Below are positions 42,270 to 53,147 of a stretch of 64,000 nt of DNA, in pieces. Origin of the DNA: Actinomycetaceae bacterium (lineage in GTDB: Bacteria > Actinomycetota > Actinomycetes > Actinomycetales > Actinomycetaceae); the NCBI GenBank assembly GCA_028724905.1, contig JAQYTG010000004.1:62001-126000 (forward strand), in the 5' to 3' direction. Position 1 is the stretch's first letter. Every line of letters starts with the position of its first letter. Below the pieces are notes generated by a model, which was not told the DNA's origin, did no database searches, and saw only the letters and a program-made list of their open reading frames with translations. Both the position numbers and the translations under genes were made by a program.

Positions 42270-42309
42270 TGGACGACATAGACAGTCTGATTCGCGGTAA
42301 AATTCAGCT

Positions 42310-43506
42310 GTGACGTGTAATATCCCAGAATTTCATGAACCTGTTGCCACGATACCGCCGGTGCCCTGGACGCGCGCGCGGGAATATCCGCCTCCTGAGA
42401 GCCTCGCTGATATCACCACGTTCGGCGTTGGCGGACGTATCAAAAATATGGTTCATGCCACATCTGAGCGTGAGCTTATCAATGCGATCGTGGCTGGTGA
42501 CGACGCCGGACTTCCGCTTCTGGTGGTCGGGGGAGGCTCAAATATCCTGGCGGGTAGTGCTGATTTTGCCGGCGTGGTGGTGCGAGATATGCGCCACGAG
42601 ATCACTACTGTCTTTGAAGAGGGATGCCCTGGTGCTCGCATTCATGTGACGGCAGGCACGCCGTGGGATGAAACTGTGGTGTACGCCGTCACTCACGGAT
42701 GGATGGGGATGGAAGCCCTCTCCGGTATTCCGGGCACTACTGGTGCAGCGATTGTGCAAAATATCGGGGCATACGGCCAAGAGGTAGCTGGCACAGTAGC
42801 TGCGGCGCGCACATTTGATCGGCTCACCCGTTCGGTGCGAACGCTTTTTATGAGTGATATGAAGCTCGGATATCGCACGTCGATTTTGAAAGAATCAATG
42901 AGGGTTCCTGACGCCGAAGGACGTGTGTGGGGGCCGAGTCCACGCTGGATTGTACTCGATGTGGATTTCCAGCTGCGGCTAGCGTCGCTCAGTGAACCCA
43001 TTCGCTATGGCCAGCTGGCAACGTTCCTGGGGGTGGCTCCGGGGGATCGAGCGCCGAGCTCTGATGTGCGTGAAGCGGTGTTGGAGCTGCGGCGTGGCAA
43101 AGGGATGGTACTTGACGACGAGGATCGAGATACCTACTCGGCTGGATCGTTTTTTATCAATCCAGTGTTGGCACAATCTGATGCCCTGTGCCTGCCCCCT
43201 GAAGCTCCGCGTTATGACGTCACTGATGCTACTGCTGTGAATCAGATCGGGGCGGCAGCTCTCAAAATTCCTGGCCTCGTGAAGACCTCTGCAGCCTGGT
43301 TGATTGATCACGCCGGCTTCTCCAAAGGATACGGGATGCCAGGGCCGGCAGCGCTCAGCTCAAAGCACGCGCTGGCGCTCACAAATCGCGGTGGGGCAAG
43401 TGGAGAGCAGATTGCGGATGTGGCTCGTACGATTCGCGCCGGAGTACGTGAGCAGTTTGGTGTGGATTTGGAGCCGGAGCCGGTGGTCATAGGGCTGGAT
43501 ATCTGA
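42310..43506 (+). CDS. murB: UDP-N-acetylmuramate dehydrogenase
   Basis: 'TTFGVGGRIKNMVHA...VVGGGSNILAGSADFAGVVVRD...GIPGTTGAAIVQNIGAYGQEV...YSAGSFFINPV'. Confidence 0.93.
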   Translation: MTCNIPEFHEPVATIPPVPWTRAREYPPPESLADITTFGVGGRIKNMVHATSERELINAIVAGDDAGLPLLVVGGGSNILAGSADFAGVVVRDMRHEITTVFEEGCPGARIHVTAGTPWDETVVYAVTHGWMGMEALSGIPGTTGAAIVQNIGAYGQEVAGTVAAARTFDRLTRSVRTLFMSDMKLGYRTSILKESMRVPDAEGRVWGPSPRWIVLDVDFQLRLASLSEPIRYGQLATFLGVAPGDRAPSSDVREAVLELRRGKGMVLDDEDRDTYSAGSFFINPVLAQSDALCLPPEAPRYDVTDATAVNQIGAAALKIPGLVKTSAAWLIDHAGFSKGYGMPGPAALSSKHALALTNRGGASGEQIADVARTIRAGVREQFGVDLEPEPVVIGLDI

Positions 43507-43632
43507 GCTGCAAGCCTCGGAGTGGCTCTCATAGTGGCCAAAGTGCCGCCGCGCATAGATGCGTATCGAGGAACTCTTGTCAATTTATGGTATTGCGCAC
43601 GAGAGTGGGCGCGTATGTGTCAAGATGGGTGC

Positions 43633-44835
43633 ATGAGTAAAGAAAATTTGCGCCGCGTTTCTCAGCGCTTGGGCGCCATCCAAGAATCTGCCACCCTCGC
43701 CGTTGATGCAAAAGCGAAAGCTCTGAAAGCTGCTGGGCAGCCAGTGATCGGTTTTGGTGCGGGGGAGCCGAACTTTCCCACGCCAGAGTTCATTGTGGAA
43801 GCTGCAGTTCAGGCCGCCCGCGATCCGAAGAATCATAAATACACTCCGGCTAAAGGTCTTCCTGAGCTGCGTGCCGCGATTGCGGAGAAGACGTTGCGCG
43901 ATAGCGGCGTCACCGTTGATCCCAACAATATCGTGGTCACTAACGGCGGTAAGCAGGCTGTGTACCAAGCGTTTGCCTCGATTGTAGATGAGGGTGACGA
44001 CGTGCTCTTGCCAGCTCCGTACTGGACGACCTACCCCGAGGCTATCCGGCTGTGTGGCGGCAATCCTATCGAGGTATTTGCCGGTTCTGATCAGGGATAC
44101 AAGGTGACGGTGGAGCAGCTGGATGCTGCTTGGACTGCACAGACGAAAGCGCTGCTAGTGTGTTCTCCTAGCAACCCGACGGGTGCCGTCTACAGCGCTG
44201 ACGAACTGCGGGCAATCGGGCAGTGGGCGCTGGATAAAGGCGTGTGGGTGATCACCGACGAGATTTACGAGCACTTGGTCTACGAAGGGGAGCCGGCCTA
44301 CATTTTGGCAGTGTGCCCAGAGCTAGCTGATCAGACGATCGCAGTGAATGGCGTGGCGAAGACCTATGCCATGACGGGCTGGCGCGTCGGCTGGATGTAT
44401 GGCCCTGCTGATGCCATCAAGGCGGCGGGCAATTTCCAGAGCCACGTGACGTCGAACGTGGCAAACGTTTCACAGCGGGCAGCGTTGGCAGCTCTCACCG
44501 GAGATCAAGGCGTGGTGGAAGAGATGAAAGCTGCTTTCGACCATCGTCGCAAGACGATTGTGCAGATGCTGCGGGATGTGCGCGGCTTTGAGGTGCCCAT
44601 GCCAACTGGCGCCTTCTACGTCTTCCCGAATGTGCAAGCTATGCTTGGCACGGAGGTGGCAGGGCGTGTGGCACACACCAGCTCTGAACTCGCAGAGTTG
44701 ATTCTCGATCAAGCTCAAGTGGCCGTGGTGCCAGGAGAGGCTTTCGGCGCTCCTGGCTATCTGCGGTTGGGCTATGCCTTAGCTGACGAAGACTTAGTGG
44801 AGGGCATTGAGCGGCTGCAGAAGCTCTTTGCCTAG
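43633..44835 (+). CDS. pyridoxal-phosphate-dependent aspartate/aromatic aminotransferase
   Basis: '[45 protein letters not shown]...[20 protein letters not shown]'; start at MSKENLRR. Confidence 0.92.
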   Translation: MSKENLRRVSQRLGAIQESATLAVDAKAKALKAAGQPVIGFGAGEPNFPTPEFIVEAAVQAARDPKNHKYTPAKGLPELRAAIAEKTLRDSGVTVDPNNIVVTNGGKQAVYQAFASIVDEGDDVLLPAPYWTTYPEAIRLCGGNPIEVFAGSDQGYKVTVEQLDAAWTAQTKALLVCSPSNPTGAVYSADELRAIGQWALDKGVWVITDEIYEHLVYEGEPAYILAVCPELADQTIAVNGVAKTYAMTGWRVGWMYGPADAIKAAGNFQSHVTSNVANVSQRAALAALTGDQGVVEEMKAAFDHRRKTIVQMLRDVRGFEVPMPTGAFYVFPNVQAMLGTEVAGRVAHTSSELAELILDQAQVAVVPGEAFGAPGYLRLGYALADEDLVEGIERLQKLFA

Positions 44836-44865
44836 ACTCTAGGGCGCGGGGCTGCTCTCTTGTGT

Positions 44866-44874
44866 GGGGGGGGG
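44866..44874 (+). repeat. G9 homopolymer (intergenic, between convergent genes)
   Basis: ttgtgt-ggggggggg-cttgc. Confidence 0.95.
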
Positions 44875-45019
44875 CTTGCTCTGTGAGCGGCTGTGCAGGC
44901 TACGGAATCTGTAGACGAAAGTTCCAGAAAGACTTGTGAGCGGCTGTGCGGGTCTTGCGAGGCGAGCTGTGTAGGCTTTGGTGCCACGTGAGTGGCTGCG
45001 CAAGCCGCTTGTGGTAAAG

Positions 45020-46321
45020 CTACGTGAGTGGGATGACGCGCACGGCGGGAGAGCTAGCTAGGATCTGTTCCCCCGCCGCCGCCCACTCTTGGGCGAGGGT
45101 GAGGCGGATGTCGGCCAGCGATTCGGAGCGCTTGTGGACTCCGGCCACCAGCGAGAGTATTACCCCCGCAGTTGAGGCACACAGCGCCACTGGATCTACT
45201 TTGGAACTCAGCACATCAAACCAGTAGGAGCAGAGCGTCTCGGCGTGCGGATAGCGCGTCGGGGCGAGGCTAGGCAGCACCGATAGATGCCCGAGCAGAC
45301 ACCCCCAATCGTGCACGCGGCGCCCAGGCCCGAGGGAATCCAAATCGAGCAAACCCGTGACGACGAGCTCGTCGGGATTGACCAACACGTTGGCTTCGTA
45401 GAAATCCCCGTGCGTAGGTAGCATCTGGCCGAGTTCTGCCTGTGAGAGCAGAGAACGAATAATGCGTGCCACATCTGCTGCCGCCTCCGCTCCGCGTGGG
45501 TAGGCCACAGCAGCAGCGTGTGCATAGTGTTCGCATTTATCTACCCAGGCCGGTTTTCGTGGAAAGAGCATGGCCGTTCGCGGAATGCTATCGAGAGTGC
45601 GCTCGATAGCGCCGAGCATAGATCGCGCTTCAGGCAGCTGATTTGGCGTGAATTGGGCGTAAAAACGCGAGAGCGGCACCCCGCTCGCGGCGTGGGTAAG
45701 AATCAGTCCGCGGGCGCTGAGCACCTCCCCATCGGCGTCACGCAGCAATGAAAAACTCGGTATGGTGGAGCTTTCTATGGTGCGGATTCGCTGCATGAGG
45801 TCGTGCTGAGTACTTGGGCGTACCACTTTGGCATAGAGATCTTCTCCATGCTCAGGCTCGATGCGCAGTACGGCTCTGCGGGTGGGGCGGTAAGAGAGCA
45901 ATTCAATATTCACGTCGGCGCCGAGAAAAGCGCCAAGCTGAACGGAGTCTGAGGCGAGTTCGAGAGCGGGGAGTTCCGGATCGAACGGATATTCCCACAG
46001 GTGTACACGGGTGTCGTCAAATGTGAGCGTGAGGCCACCGCTAGCTGCCAGTGCTGCTTCATCCACGCGGGCGGTAGAAGCCAACATATACAGATCGCTA
46101 TGATCAGAGAGAATCACGGAGTACCCCACCGAAACGCCAGCTCCTGGGCGGTGGTGACGCTGATGCACTCGCCAGGAGAGCACCCGAGCGCGATTGTTGA
46201 GCGCCAGCCGGAGCATCTCCCCTGCCTGCGGACTCGTGAGCAAAGCCAGGTCGGCCTTTTCTCTCGCTGCGCGCTGCGCTAAACTCATGCTTCTTTTATA
46301 CCATCGTTGTGCTGCCAGCAT
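45020..46321 (-). CDS. phosphotransferase (aminoglycoside phosphotransferase/APH-like kinase fold)
   Basis: 'LPTHGDFYEANVLVNPDELVVTGLLDLDSLGPGRRVHDWG' catalytic-loop-like motif. Confidence 0.8.
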   Translation of the reverse strand: MLAAQRWYKRSMSLAQRAAREKADLALLTSPQAGEMLRLALNNRARVLSWRVHQRHHRPGAGVSVGYSVILSDHSDLYMLASTARVDEAALAASGGLTLTFDDTRVHLWEYPFDPELPALELASDSVQLGAFLGADVNIELLSYRPTRRAVLRIEPEHGEDLYAKVVRPSTQHDLMQRIRTIESSTIPSFSLLRDADGEVLSARGLILTHAASGVPLSRFYAQFTPNQLPEARSMLGAIERTLDSIPRTAMLFPRKPAWVDKCEHYAHAAAVAYPRGAEAAADVARIIRSLLSQAELGQMLPTHGDFYEANVLVNPDELVVTGLLDLDSLGPGRRVHDWGCLLGHLSVLPSLAPTRYPHAETLCSYWFDVLSSKVDPVALCASTAGVILSLVAGVHKRSESLADIRLTLAQEWAAAGEQILASSPAVRVIPLT

Positions 46322-46507
46322 ATTTCTGAGCGTGCACTAGCCCGCGATGGGGCCAATAGTCAGTGAAAAATATAGTCAGTGAGAAATAGCGCACGCTTCA
46401 TGTGCGGGCTTGCCCCTGGCTACTTCTGGCTATTAAACTGGCACGAGTGTGGCGGCGTGAGCTTGCTCGCATCATGCCAGCGGTATGTCGTAGGCTCGTC
46501 ATGTCAT

Positions 46508-46580
46508 AGGGTAGTGGCGCAATTGGTAGCGCACCGGTCTCCAAAACCGGCGGTTGTGGGTTCGAGTCCCTCCTGCCCTG
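46508..46580 (+). tRNA. tRNA-Trp (CCA)
   Basis: agggtag...ctgccct acceptor, ccggtctCCAaaaccgg anticodon arm. Confidence 0.93.
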
Positions 46581-46583
46581 CTG

Positions 46584-46603
46584 AAACGCCCTGCGGGGCG
46601 TTT
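46584..46603 (+). terminator. hairpin after tRNA-Trp
   Basis: aaacgccc-tgcg-gggcgttt. Confidence 0.6.
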
Positions 46604-46719
46604 ATCTTTCTGTGCGGCGCAGGGTGTGCGTCGCATGGCAGTGCTCAGCAGTGCTCAACGGGCGCTGCACGGCACAAGTAGACGGCACAAGTGATGTGGC
46701 AAGCACGAAAGGAATCGCA

Positions 46720-46965
46720 GTGAATGAAGTAGCTCGCGCACGCGGTGCGAAAGGTGCTGACGGCGCAGAAAAGCAGAGCATCTTTGCTCGGCTTGTCACG
46801 TTTTTTCGGCAAGTGATCGCAGAATTTCGTAAGGTGCAGCGCCCCACCCGCTCGGAGCTGTGGAGTATGTTTCTCACGGTGATTGCTTTTCTGCTTATCG
46901 TCATGGCTTTTGTGTTTGTACTCGATACTGCGTTTACCAAATCGGTGTTTTGGATTTTTGGCTAG
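46720..46965 (+). CDS. secE: preprotein translocase subunit SecE
   Basis: 'VTFFRQVIAEFRKVQRPTRSELWSMFLTVIAFLLIVMAFVFVLD'; GTG start after aaagga. Confidence 0.9.
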   Translation: MNEVARARGAKGADGAEKQSIFARLVTFFRQVIAEFRKVQRPTRSELWSMFLTVIAFLLIVMAFVFVLDTAFTKSVFWIFG

Positions 46966-47020
46966 CGTCGTCACTGCTCATAGGTGAGGCCATAGCAGGT
47001 GAATGGGTGAAGGAAGAGAC

Positions 47021-47842
47021 ATGGCAAACGAAGATGATGTGCTGAAAGATGACGAGCAAGCCGTAGCACTGGTGCCGGATGCTGTAGGCGACGAGGCTGC
47101 GGATGCACCAGCGGTGGCCGAGGTGGCAGATAGCGAAGCTAGTAATGCAGCTGACGCCGGTGACGCACAGGCAGCTGAAACTTCAACAGTTGAAACACCT
47201 GAAGCGCCTGAAACTGAAAACTCAGCATCTGAAACTGCGCAGATGGTGCGCAAAAAGATCAAAGGTTTACCTGGGCGCTGGTACGTCTTGCACACCTATG
47301 CTGGCTATGAAAAGCGCGTGAAGCAGGATCTGGAGATCCGTCTGCATTCCATGAACATGGAGGATTACATTTTCCAAGTGGAAGTGCCGATGGAGGAAGT
47401 GATTGAAGTCCGCAAGGGGCAAAATAAGCTCGTTTCGCGGGTGCGGATGCCTGGCTACGCGTTGATTCGTATGGATATGACGAACGACTCGTGGCGAGTG
47501 GTGCAAGAGACGAATGGCGTCACGGGTTTTGTGGGCAATGGGCGCAATCCGGTGGCTCTCTCAGAAGATGAAGTGGTCGATATGCTCACGCCAGTGGTGG
47601 AGCAGCAGGTTGCCCACGAGGCTGTGGCGGCTGGTAAACCAGTGCCTGGCGGTGGGCCGGTGCTCGTCACCCAGTATGAGGTGGGAGAGACGGTGACCCT
47701 CACGACTGAGCCGTGGATAGGTATGCCAGCTACCATTTCACAGATAGATCCGGTCAATCAGCGACTCACTGTGCTGATGACGCTCGTGGGGCAAGAAACC
47801 CCAGTAGAACTTTCGTTTAGTCAAGTGCAGAAGATGGACTGA
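47021..47842 (+). CDS. nusG: transcription termination/antitermination factor NusG with acidic N-terminal extension
   Basis: 'GRWYVLHTYAGYEKRVKQDLEIR...GYALIRMDMTNDSWRVVQETNGVTGFVG...'. Confidence 0.95.
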   Translation: MANEDDVLKDDEQAVALVPDAVGDEAADAPAVAEVADSEASNAADAGDAQAAETSTVETPEAPETENSASETAQMVRKKIKGLPGRWYVLHTYAGYEKRVKQDLEIRLHSMNMEDYIFQVEVPMEEVIEVRKGQNKLVSRVRMPGYALIRMDMTNDSWRVVQETNGVTGFVGNGRNPVALSEDEVVDMLTPVVEQQVAHEAVAAGKPVPGGGPVLVTQYEVGETVTLTTEPWIGMPATISQIDPVNQRLTVLMTLVGQETPVELSFSQVQKMD

Positions 47843-47918
47843 TCCTAGCTGCACGGCACTCAACGAATCGCGCTGCTATTGCCATGCAGCGTAACAAACA
47901 AGAAAAGGAACAATATAG

Positions 47919-48353
47919 ATGGCACCGAAGAAAAAGGTTGTTGGCCTGATTAAACTCCAGATTCAGGCTGGCGCTGCCACTCCTGCTCCGCCAGTTGGCC
48001 CAGCTCTTGGCCAGCACGGCGTGAACATTGTGGAATTCACGCAGGCATACAACAAAGCTACGGAATCCATGCGTGGCAATATCGTGCCGGTGGAAATCAC
48101 CGTGTACGAAGACCGCTCGTTTACGTTCGAGCTGAAGACGCCGCCGGCAGCGGAACTTTTGAAGAAAGCTGCTGGAGTGAACAAGGGTTCTGGCACGCCA
48201 AACACCGTCAAAGTGGGGCACGTGACGGCCGATCAGCTGCGCGACATTGCGCGCACGAAGCAGCCTGATCTCAATGCGAACGATATCGACAACGCCGCTC
48301 GCATCATTGCTGGCACTGCTCGTTCGATGGGCTTGACCACCGACGAGATCTGA
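47919..48353 (+). CDS. rplK: 50S ribosomal protein L11
   Basis: '[37 protein letters not shown]'. Confidence 0.97.
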   Translation: MAPKKKVVGLIKLQIQAGAATPAPPVGPALGQHGVNIVEFTQAYNKATESMRGNIVPVEITVYEDRSFTFELKTPPAAELLKKAAGVNKGSGTPNTVKVGHVTADQLRDIARTKQPDLNANDIDNAARIIAGTARSMGLTTDEI

Positions 48354-48470
48354 TCTGGCACAAGATAAGAATCCCGCAAGGGAGCAGGCACGAAACCATC
48401 AGGAATCGTGCTGTGGTTGGGCCCAGAGCTGGCTCGCACAACCACAACTGCTAAAAAGGAGAAAAGCAGA

Positions 48471-49175
48471 ATGGCAAAGCGCTCAAAGAATTACCGTAAA
48501 GCTGCCGAATTGATTCAAAGCGGTGAGTTTTACACCCCAGCCGAGGCAATGGATCTCGCGCTGAAGACGTCTGTGACGAAGTTTGCTTCTACAGTGGAGG
48601 CAGTGTTTCGTCTGGGCGTAGATCCCCGTAAGGCAGATCAGATGGTGCGCGGCACCGTTTCGCTGCCAAATGGCACTGGCAAGACGGCGCGAGTGATCGT
48701 GTTCGCTGTGGGGCCGAAAGCACAAGAGGCGCTTGACGCCGGTGCTGACGAAGTGGGCGGCGATGAACTCATCGCCAAAGTTGCTGACGGCTGGACTGAC
48801 TTCGATGCCGCCGTGGCAACCCCTGACATGATGGGCAAAGTCGGTCGCCTCGGCCGCGTGCTCGGCCCGCGTGGCTTGATGCCTAACCCCAAGACCGGCA
48901 CAGTGACGATGGATACCGCGAAAGCCGTGACGGACATCAAGGGCGGCCGTATCGAGTTCCGTGTAGACAAGCACGGAAACTTGCCGTTTATTGTGGGCAA
49001 CACCAGCTTCACAGCGCAGCAGCTCGAAGAGAATTTTAAAGCTGCCGCGGAAGAGATTATCCGTTTGAAGCCGGCTGCTGCTAAAGGCCGCTACGTATTG
49101 AAAGCCACTGTGAGTACCACTATGGGGCCAGGCATCCCGCTTGATACCTCGAAGCTCACAGATCAGAAGAAGTGA
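48471..49175 (+). CDS. rplA: 50S ribosomal protein L1
   Basis: '[15 protein letters not shown]...[42 protein letters not shown]'. Confidence 0.97.
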   Translation: MAKRSKNYRKAAELIQSGEFYTPAEAMDLALKTSVTKFASTVEAVFRLGVDPRKADQMVRGTVSLPNGTGKTARVIVFAVGPKAQEALDAGADEVGGDELIAKVADGWTDFDAAVATPDMMGKVGRLGRVLGPRGLMPNPKTGTVTMDTAKAVTDIKGGRIEFRVDKHGNLPFIVGNTSFTAQQLEENFKAAAEEIIRLKPAAAKGRYVLKATVSTTMGPGIPLDTSKLTDQKK

Positions 49176-49284
49176 CGGCGCAGCCACAGCAGATACTGTG
49201 GCTGTAGGTAAGTACTAGTGGCTGCCGATTAGCTATTGCTAGCCAGCAGTGAGCCTACTAGTACAGATGCCGAGAACTACATCA

Positions 49285-49322
49285 CGAAAGTGCACACGGG
49301 TTTGCCCTCGTGTGCACTTTCG
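49285..49322. terminator. perfect 14-bp stem-loop between rplA and rplJ leader
   Basis: cgaaagtgcacacg-ggtttgccct-cgtgtgcactttcg. Confidence 0.6.
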
Positions 49323-49329
49323 CATTAGC

Positions 49330-49480
49330 CTATTAATGCCCAAGACCGCAGGTCTGCCCGTTGCCAACGGGGTGAAATTCGGAGATCCGAAGCCAGCGTA
49401 GGTATGTGAGAAGATAGTGAACGCCACGCGCGTAAGCTATCTCCTTGGTTTGCCTTGCGCTGTGTGCGTGAGGCTTTTTT
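49330..49480 (+). promoter_or_regulatory. probable L10 (rplJ) leader with intrinsic attenuator
   Basis: position upstream of rplJ, 'taatgcccaagaccgcaggt' segment; gccttgcgc-tgtgt-gcgtgaggc-TTTTTT at 49452..49480. Confidence 0.55.
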
Positions 49481-49559
49481 GTTGCTTGTGCAGCAGATAT
49501 ACGTCGAACGTGGAGGCTCTGAAAACGGAATCTGCGGCGGATATTCGGAAGGAGGCCTC

Positions 49560-50081
49560 ATGGCAAAGGCCGATAAGTCTGCAGCGATCGAGCAGCTCAC
49601 GGAGAAATTCCGCAGCTCTTCGGCCGTGCTAGTCACTGAATACCGCGGTCTCACCGTGGCTCAGCTGAAAACGCTGCGCCGCTCTCTCGGTGAAGATGGC
49701 ACGTATACGGTGGCTAAGAACACCCTCGCGCGCATTGCAGCCCACAATGTTGGCATTGATTTTCTCGATGCCGATCTGAAAGGGCCTACGGCGCTGGTGT
49801 TCGTCAGCGGTGATGTTGCTTCCGCAGCTAAGGCACTCAAGGCATTCAACAAAGAGAACGAAGCTCTCGTCGTGAAAGCTGGAGCTCTTGAGGGAAGCTA
49901 CCTTGATGCTGAAGGCGTGAAGAAACTCGCTGATCTCGAATCGCGTGAAGTGCTTCTGGCCAAGACTGCCGGAGTGCTCAAAGCATCGCTGTACAAAGCT
50001 GCATACGTGTTTACGGCACCCGCCGTCAAAGCTGTGCGCACTATCGACGCCCTGCGCGAGAAGCAGGAAACCGCTGCCTGA
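49560..50081 (+). CDS. rplJ: 50S ribosomal protein L10
   Basis: 'MAKADKSAAIEQLTEKFRSSSAVLVTEYRGLTVAQLKTLRRSLG'. Confidence 0.97.
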   Translation: MAKADKSAAIEQLTEKFRSSSAVLVTEYRGLTVAQLKTLRRSLGEDGTYTVAKNTLARIAAHNVGIDFLDADLKGPTALVFVSGDVASAAKALKAFNKENEALVVKAGALEGSYLDAEGVKKLADLESREVLLAKTAGVLKASLYKAAYVFTAPAVKAVRTIDALREKQETAA

Positions 50082-50171
50082 GAATCCTCGGTGCACCCGC
50101 ACCGCCAGGCATAGGTACAAACAAAAATCACATATTAACCGCCTCGCGTAGGCAATGGAAGGACGGTCATC

Positions 50172-50558
50172 ATGGCCAAGCTCACCACCGAAGAGCTCAT
50201 CGCAGCTTTCAAGGAACTCACCCTTGTAGAGCTCAATGATTTCGTGAAAGCATTTGAGGAAGAATTCGACGTCGAAGCTGCCGCTCCTGTAGCTGCCGTG
50301 GCTGCTGCTCCAGCTGCTGGTGCCGATGCTCCAGCTGAGGAAGAGAAAGATTCTTGGGACGTCATCATTGAAGCTGCTGGCGATGCCAAGATCAAGGTCA
50401 TCAAAGAGGTGCGCGTGCTCACCCCGCTCGGCCTGAAAGAAGCGAAGGATCTCGTGGATTCCGCTCCTAAGGCTGTGCTTGAAGGCGTGAATAAGGAAAC
50501 CGCTGAGAAGGCTAAGGAACAGCTCGAGGCCGCTGGCGCTACCGTCACCCTCAAGTGA
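50172..50558 (+). CDS. rplL: 50S ribosomal protein L7/L12
   Basis: '[47 protein letters not shown]...KIKVIKEVR'. Confidence 0.97.
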   Translation: MAKLTTEELIAAFKELTLVELNDFVKAFEEEFDVEAAAPVAAVAAAPAAGADAPAEEEKDSWDVIIEAAGDAKIKVIKEVRVLTPLGLKEAKDLVDSAPKAVLEGVNKETAEKAKEQLEAAGATVTLK

Positions 50559-50877
50559 GTGACGCCGCTGAGTGTCTCTAATGTGTGAGTCGCTCACTCA
50601 TGCTGTACTCGCGCTGTACTCGCGCTTGTAGTTGAGCTGCGGTATCTCGCAGCGGTACATCGTAGAGCGCAGCACTTAGCGGTGTGGCACTGTGCCCTGG
50701 CACCGGTGCAGGGTGATCACGTCCGAAGCGATAGCGCACGTGACGACGGATCTACCACTGCATTAGCTGCCGCACAGAGCCGTACAGCGGTGTGGCACTT
50801 GACAGCGATGCAGCGCGTATAGGGACGAGCGGTATATAGATTGCAGTATAGGGGCTAGCTCCTATACAAAATTGATA

Positions 50878-50921
50878 AACGTGTGGGGTGTCAATCCATT
50901 GCGATTGGCACCCCACACGTT
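50878..50921. terminator. 19-bp stem terminator between rplL and the convergent ABC operon
   Basis: aacgtgtggggtgtcaatc-cattgc-gattggcaccccacacgtt (one G.U). Confidence 0.7.
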
Positions 50922-50952
50922 GCTATGAGATCCTCGAATTTATTGCTGGGCA

Positions 50953-51915
50953 TTAGCCTTTCACTGAGCCAGACATCAGACCTGAGACGAAGTATTTTCC
51001 GAGGAAAATGTAGACGATCAACGTGGGCGCTGAAGCGATGAGTGCTCCGGCCATAGACCCGCCGTAGTCAGCCATGATTGAGCCGTGAGCTAGTTCGTTC
51101 AGTGCCAATGTCACGGGGCCATTTTGCGATGAGCCACCGAAGAACAGCGCGAAAAGGAAGTCGTTCCAGGCCTGCGTGAACTGCCAGATAATCACCACCA
51201 CGAACGACGTGACCGAGAGCGGAAGTACCACAGAACGATACGTACGAATCATTCCGGCGCCGTCCACTTTCGCAGCTTCGATCAGTTCGTTTGGTACGGA
51301 CTCGTAGTAATTGCGGAAAATGAGGGTGCAGATGGGGATGCCGTAGACCACGTGCATCACGATCAGAGCGGGGATGCCGAAAGGTGAGACACCGAGCGCA
51401 CTTCCGGCGCCGACGATGATCTTCATCAACGGGATCATCACGGCCTGATAGGGGATAAACATCCCGAAGAGAATCAGAGTGAAGATGATATTAGCCCCAG
51501 GGAAACGCCAGCGGGAGAGCACAAAGCCGTTCATCGAGCCCAGGATGGCGGAGATGATGGACGATGGAATGACCAGCATCAGCGAGCGAACCAACCCACC
51601 TTTGAGGGCTTCCCAGGCATTGACCCAGTTGGTTGGATCCCAGGTCTCTGGAAGTGCCCACGCCGTCGTTGGGCTTGCCTCTGCCCCATTTTTGAACGAC
51701 GTAATAATGAGTACATACACCGGAATCAGCACCAGGCATAGCACCATAAGCATCAGGAAATAACGCACAGCAGTCCAGCCGATTGACTGCGAACCAACTG
51801 AGCGATCAGCACCTGCTTTTTTGGCTTCCCGCTTGAGCTGGCGAGCGCGAGCCTTATCTACCTGTGTTGCCCCCGCTTCTGCGGCTGTCGTCGTCATTGA
51901 AGCTGTTGCGCTCAT
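50953..51915 (-). CDS. carbohydrate ABC transporter permease (CUT1, MalG-like)
   Basis: 'EAAKVDGAGMIRTYRSVVLPLSVTSFVVVIIWQFTQAWNDFLFAL'. Confidence 0.92.
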   Translation of the reverse strand: MSATASMTTTAAEAGATQVDKARARQLKREAKKAGADRSVGSQSIGWTAVRYFLMLMVLCLVLIPVYVLIITSFKNGAEASPTTAWALPETWDPTNWVNAWEALKGGLVRSLMLVIPSSIISAILGSMNGFVLSRWRFPGANIIFTLILFGMFIPYQAVMIPLMKIIVGAGSALGVSPFGIPALIVMHVVYGIPICTLIFRNYYESVPNELIEAAKVDGAGMIRTYRSVVLPLSVTSFVVVIIWQFTQAWNDFLFALFFGGSSQNGPVTLALNELAHGSIMADYGGSMAGALIASAPTLIVYIFLGKYFVSGLMSGSVKG

Positions 51916-52991
51916 CGGTTCCTCGATTCTTTCGCGTCGTGAATGAGATAGGGGATCACCAGTATGGCCACAATCACGAGCAGCACTGTGCCGATAGCGG
52001 CAGCCTTGGAGTAATCACTCACAGTCATAGCGTTGTACATATCAATGGCTGGCACTTTCGTCTGATACCAGGTTTGAGATGTGATCGCCATAATCAGATC
52101 GAAGCTCTTGAGCGACATATGGCCAATAATGATCACTGCTGAGAGTGCTACGGGAGCTAGCTGCGGGAAAATCACCATCCGATACATTTGCCAGCCACTC
52201 GCCCCATCCATGCGTGCCGCTTCGCGTAGCTCCTCTGGAATACCGCGGAAGCCGGCCAAGAAGAGCGCCATAATATAGCCCGATAGCTGCCAGATAGCGG
52301 GCACGGCAATAGCGAGGATGCCCCATTTCTGCCCGCTAATCCAGGCATTTTCAAGGAAGCCAAGATGCAGCATATCGAACAGCCTGTTTAAGCCAGTGGC
52401 TTGTTCTCCGGTGCCAGAATTGAGCAGCCAGCGCCACACCACGCCGGAGGCAATGAACGAGACGGCCATTGGGAACATATATATCGAACGGAAGAAACCA
52501 TCGCCTTTGACGGGTTTTTCCATGAGCCAGGCGAGCAGGAAGCCGATCACTAAAGTGCCGACCAAAAAAACGACGGTGAAAATAATCAAGTTGCGCAGTG
52601 ACCACAGGAAATCAGGGTCTGAGAAGAGCACTTTGAAATTTTCAAAGCCGACGAAGTGTACTGGCTGTACACCATTGACCTGTGCAGGGGTGTGGTTGTC
52701 GAGCAACGAGGTATAGATATTCGTGCCCAACAAGCCATACACAAAGATGGCCACCAAAATAAGGGAGGGCAAGATGAGTAAAACGGGCGGCCCCCACTGT
52801 TTGATACTGCGATGCCCTCGCCGATGCTTCCGCTGATGGGGCTGCTGCGGCGGGCGTTTGCGCGTGGCCTGAACGGTAGCAACCGTTGAATCGGCGGTAG
52901 CAACTGCTGAATCGGATGCAAGCTCGGCTGTCGAGTGTGGCTTCTCAGTCGGCGACGTTGGATGATCTGGTGCTCTCGGTGGTCTATTCAC
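51912..52991 (-). CDS. sugar ABC transporter permease (CUT1, MalF-like)
   Basis: 'EELREAARMDGASGWQMYRMVIFPQLAPVALSAVIIIGHMSLKSFDLI'. Confidence 0.92.
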   Translation of the reverse strand: MNRPPRAPDHPTSPTEKPHSTAELASDSAVATADSTVATVQATRKRPPQQPHQRKHRRGHRSIKQWGPPVLLILPSLILVAIFVYGLLGTNIYTSLLDNHTPAQVNGVQPVHFVGFENFKVLFSDPDFLWSLRNLIIFTVVFLVGTLVIGFLLAWLMEKPVKGDGFFRSIYMFPMAVSFIASGVVWRWLLNSGTGEQATGLNRLFDMLHLGFLENAWISGQKWGILAIAVPAIWQLSGYIMALFLAGFRGIPEELREAARMDGASGWQMYRMVIFPQLAPVALSAVIIIGHMSLKSFDLIMAITSQTWYQTKVPAIDMYNAMTVSDYSKAAAIGTVLLVIVAILVIPYLIHDAKESRNR

Positions 52992-53084
52992 AATGTGCCT
53001 TCATTCTGCGTGCGAAACATGGAAAATCAGCTGTCTGACATCAGCGTCTGATCTGTGATGGTGTACAGCTGGCGGATGCAGCCT

Positions 53085-53108
53085 GGACTGTGCAGCGTTG
53101 CACAGTCC
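53085..53108. terminator. perfect 10-bp hairpin in SBP-permease spacer
   Basis: ggactgtgca-gcgt-tgcacagtcc. Confidence 0.5.
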
Positions 53109-53147
53109 AACGCTGATGGATCCAGATGGAACGATGCAGATGAAGAG

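Noticed and set aside
49629-50597. 322-aa ORF antisense to rplJ-rplL
   Set aside because: Mirror of the codon bias in two highly conserved ribosomal genes; low-complexity Ser/Phe-rich translation, no RBS or family signature
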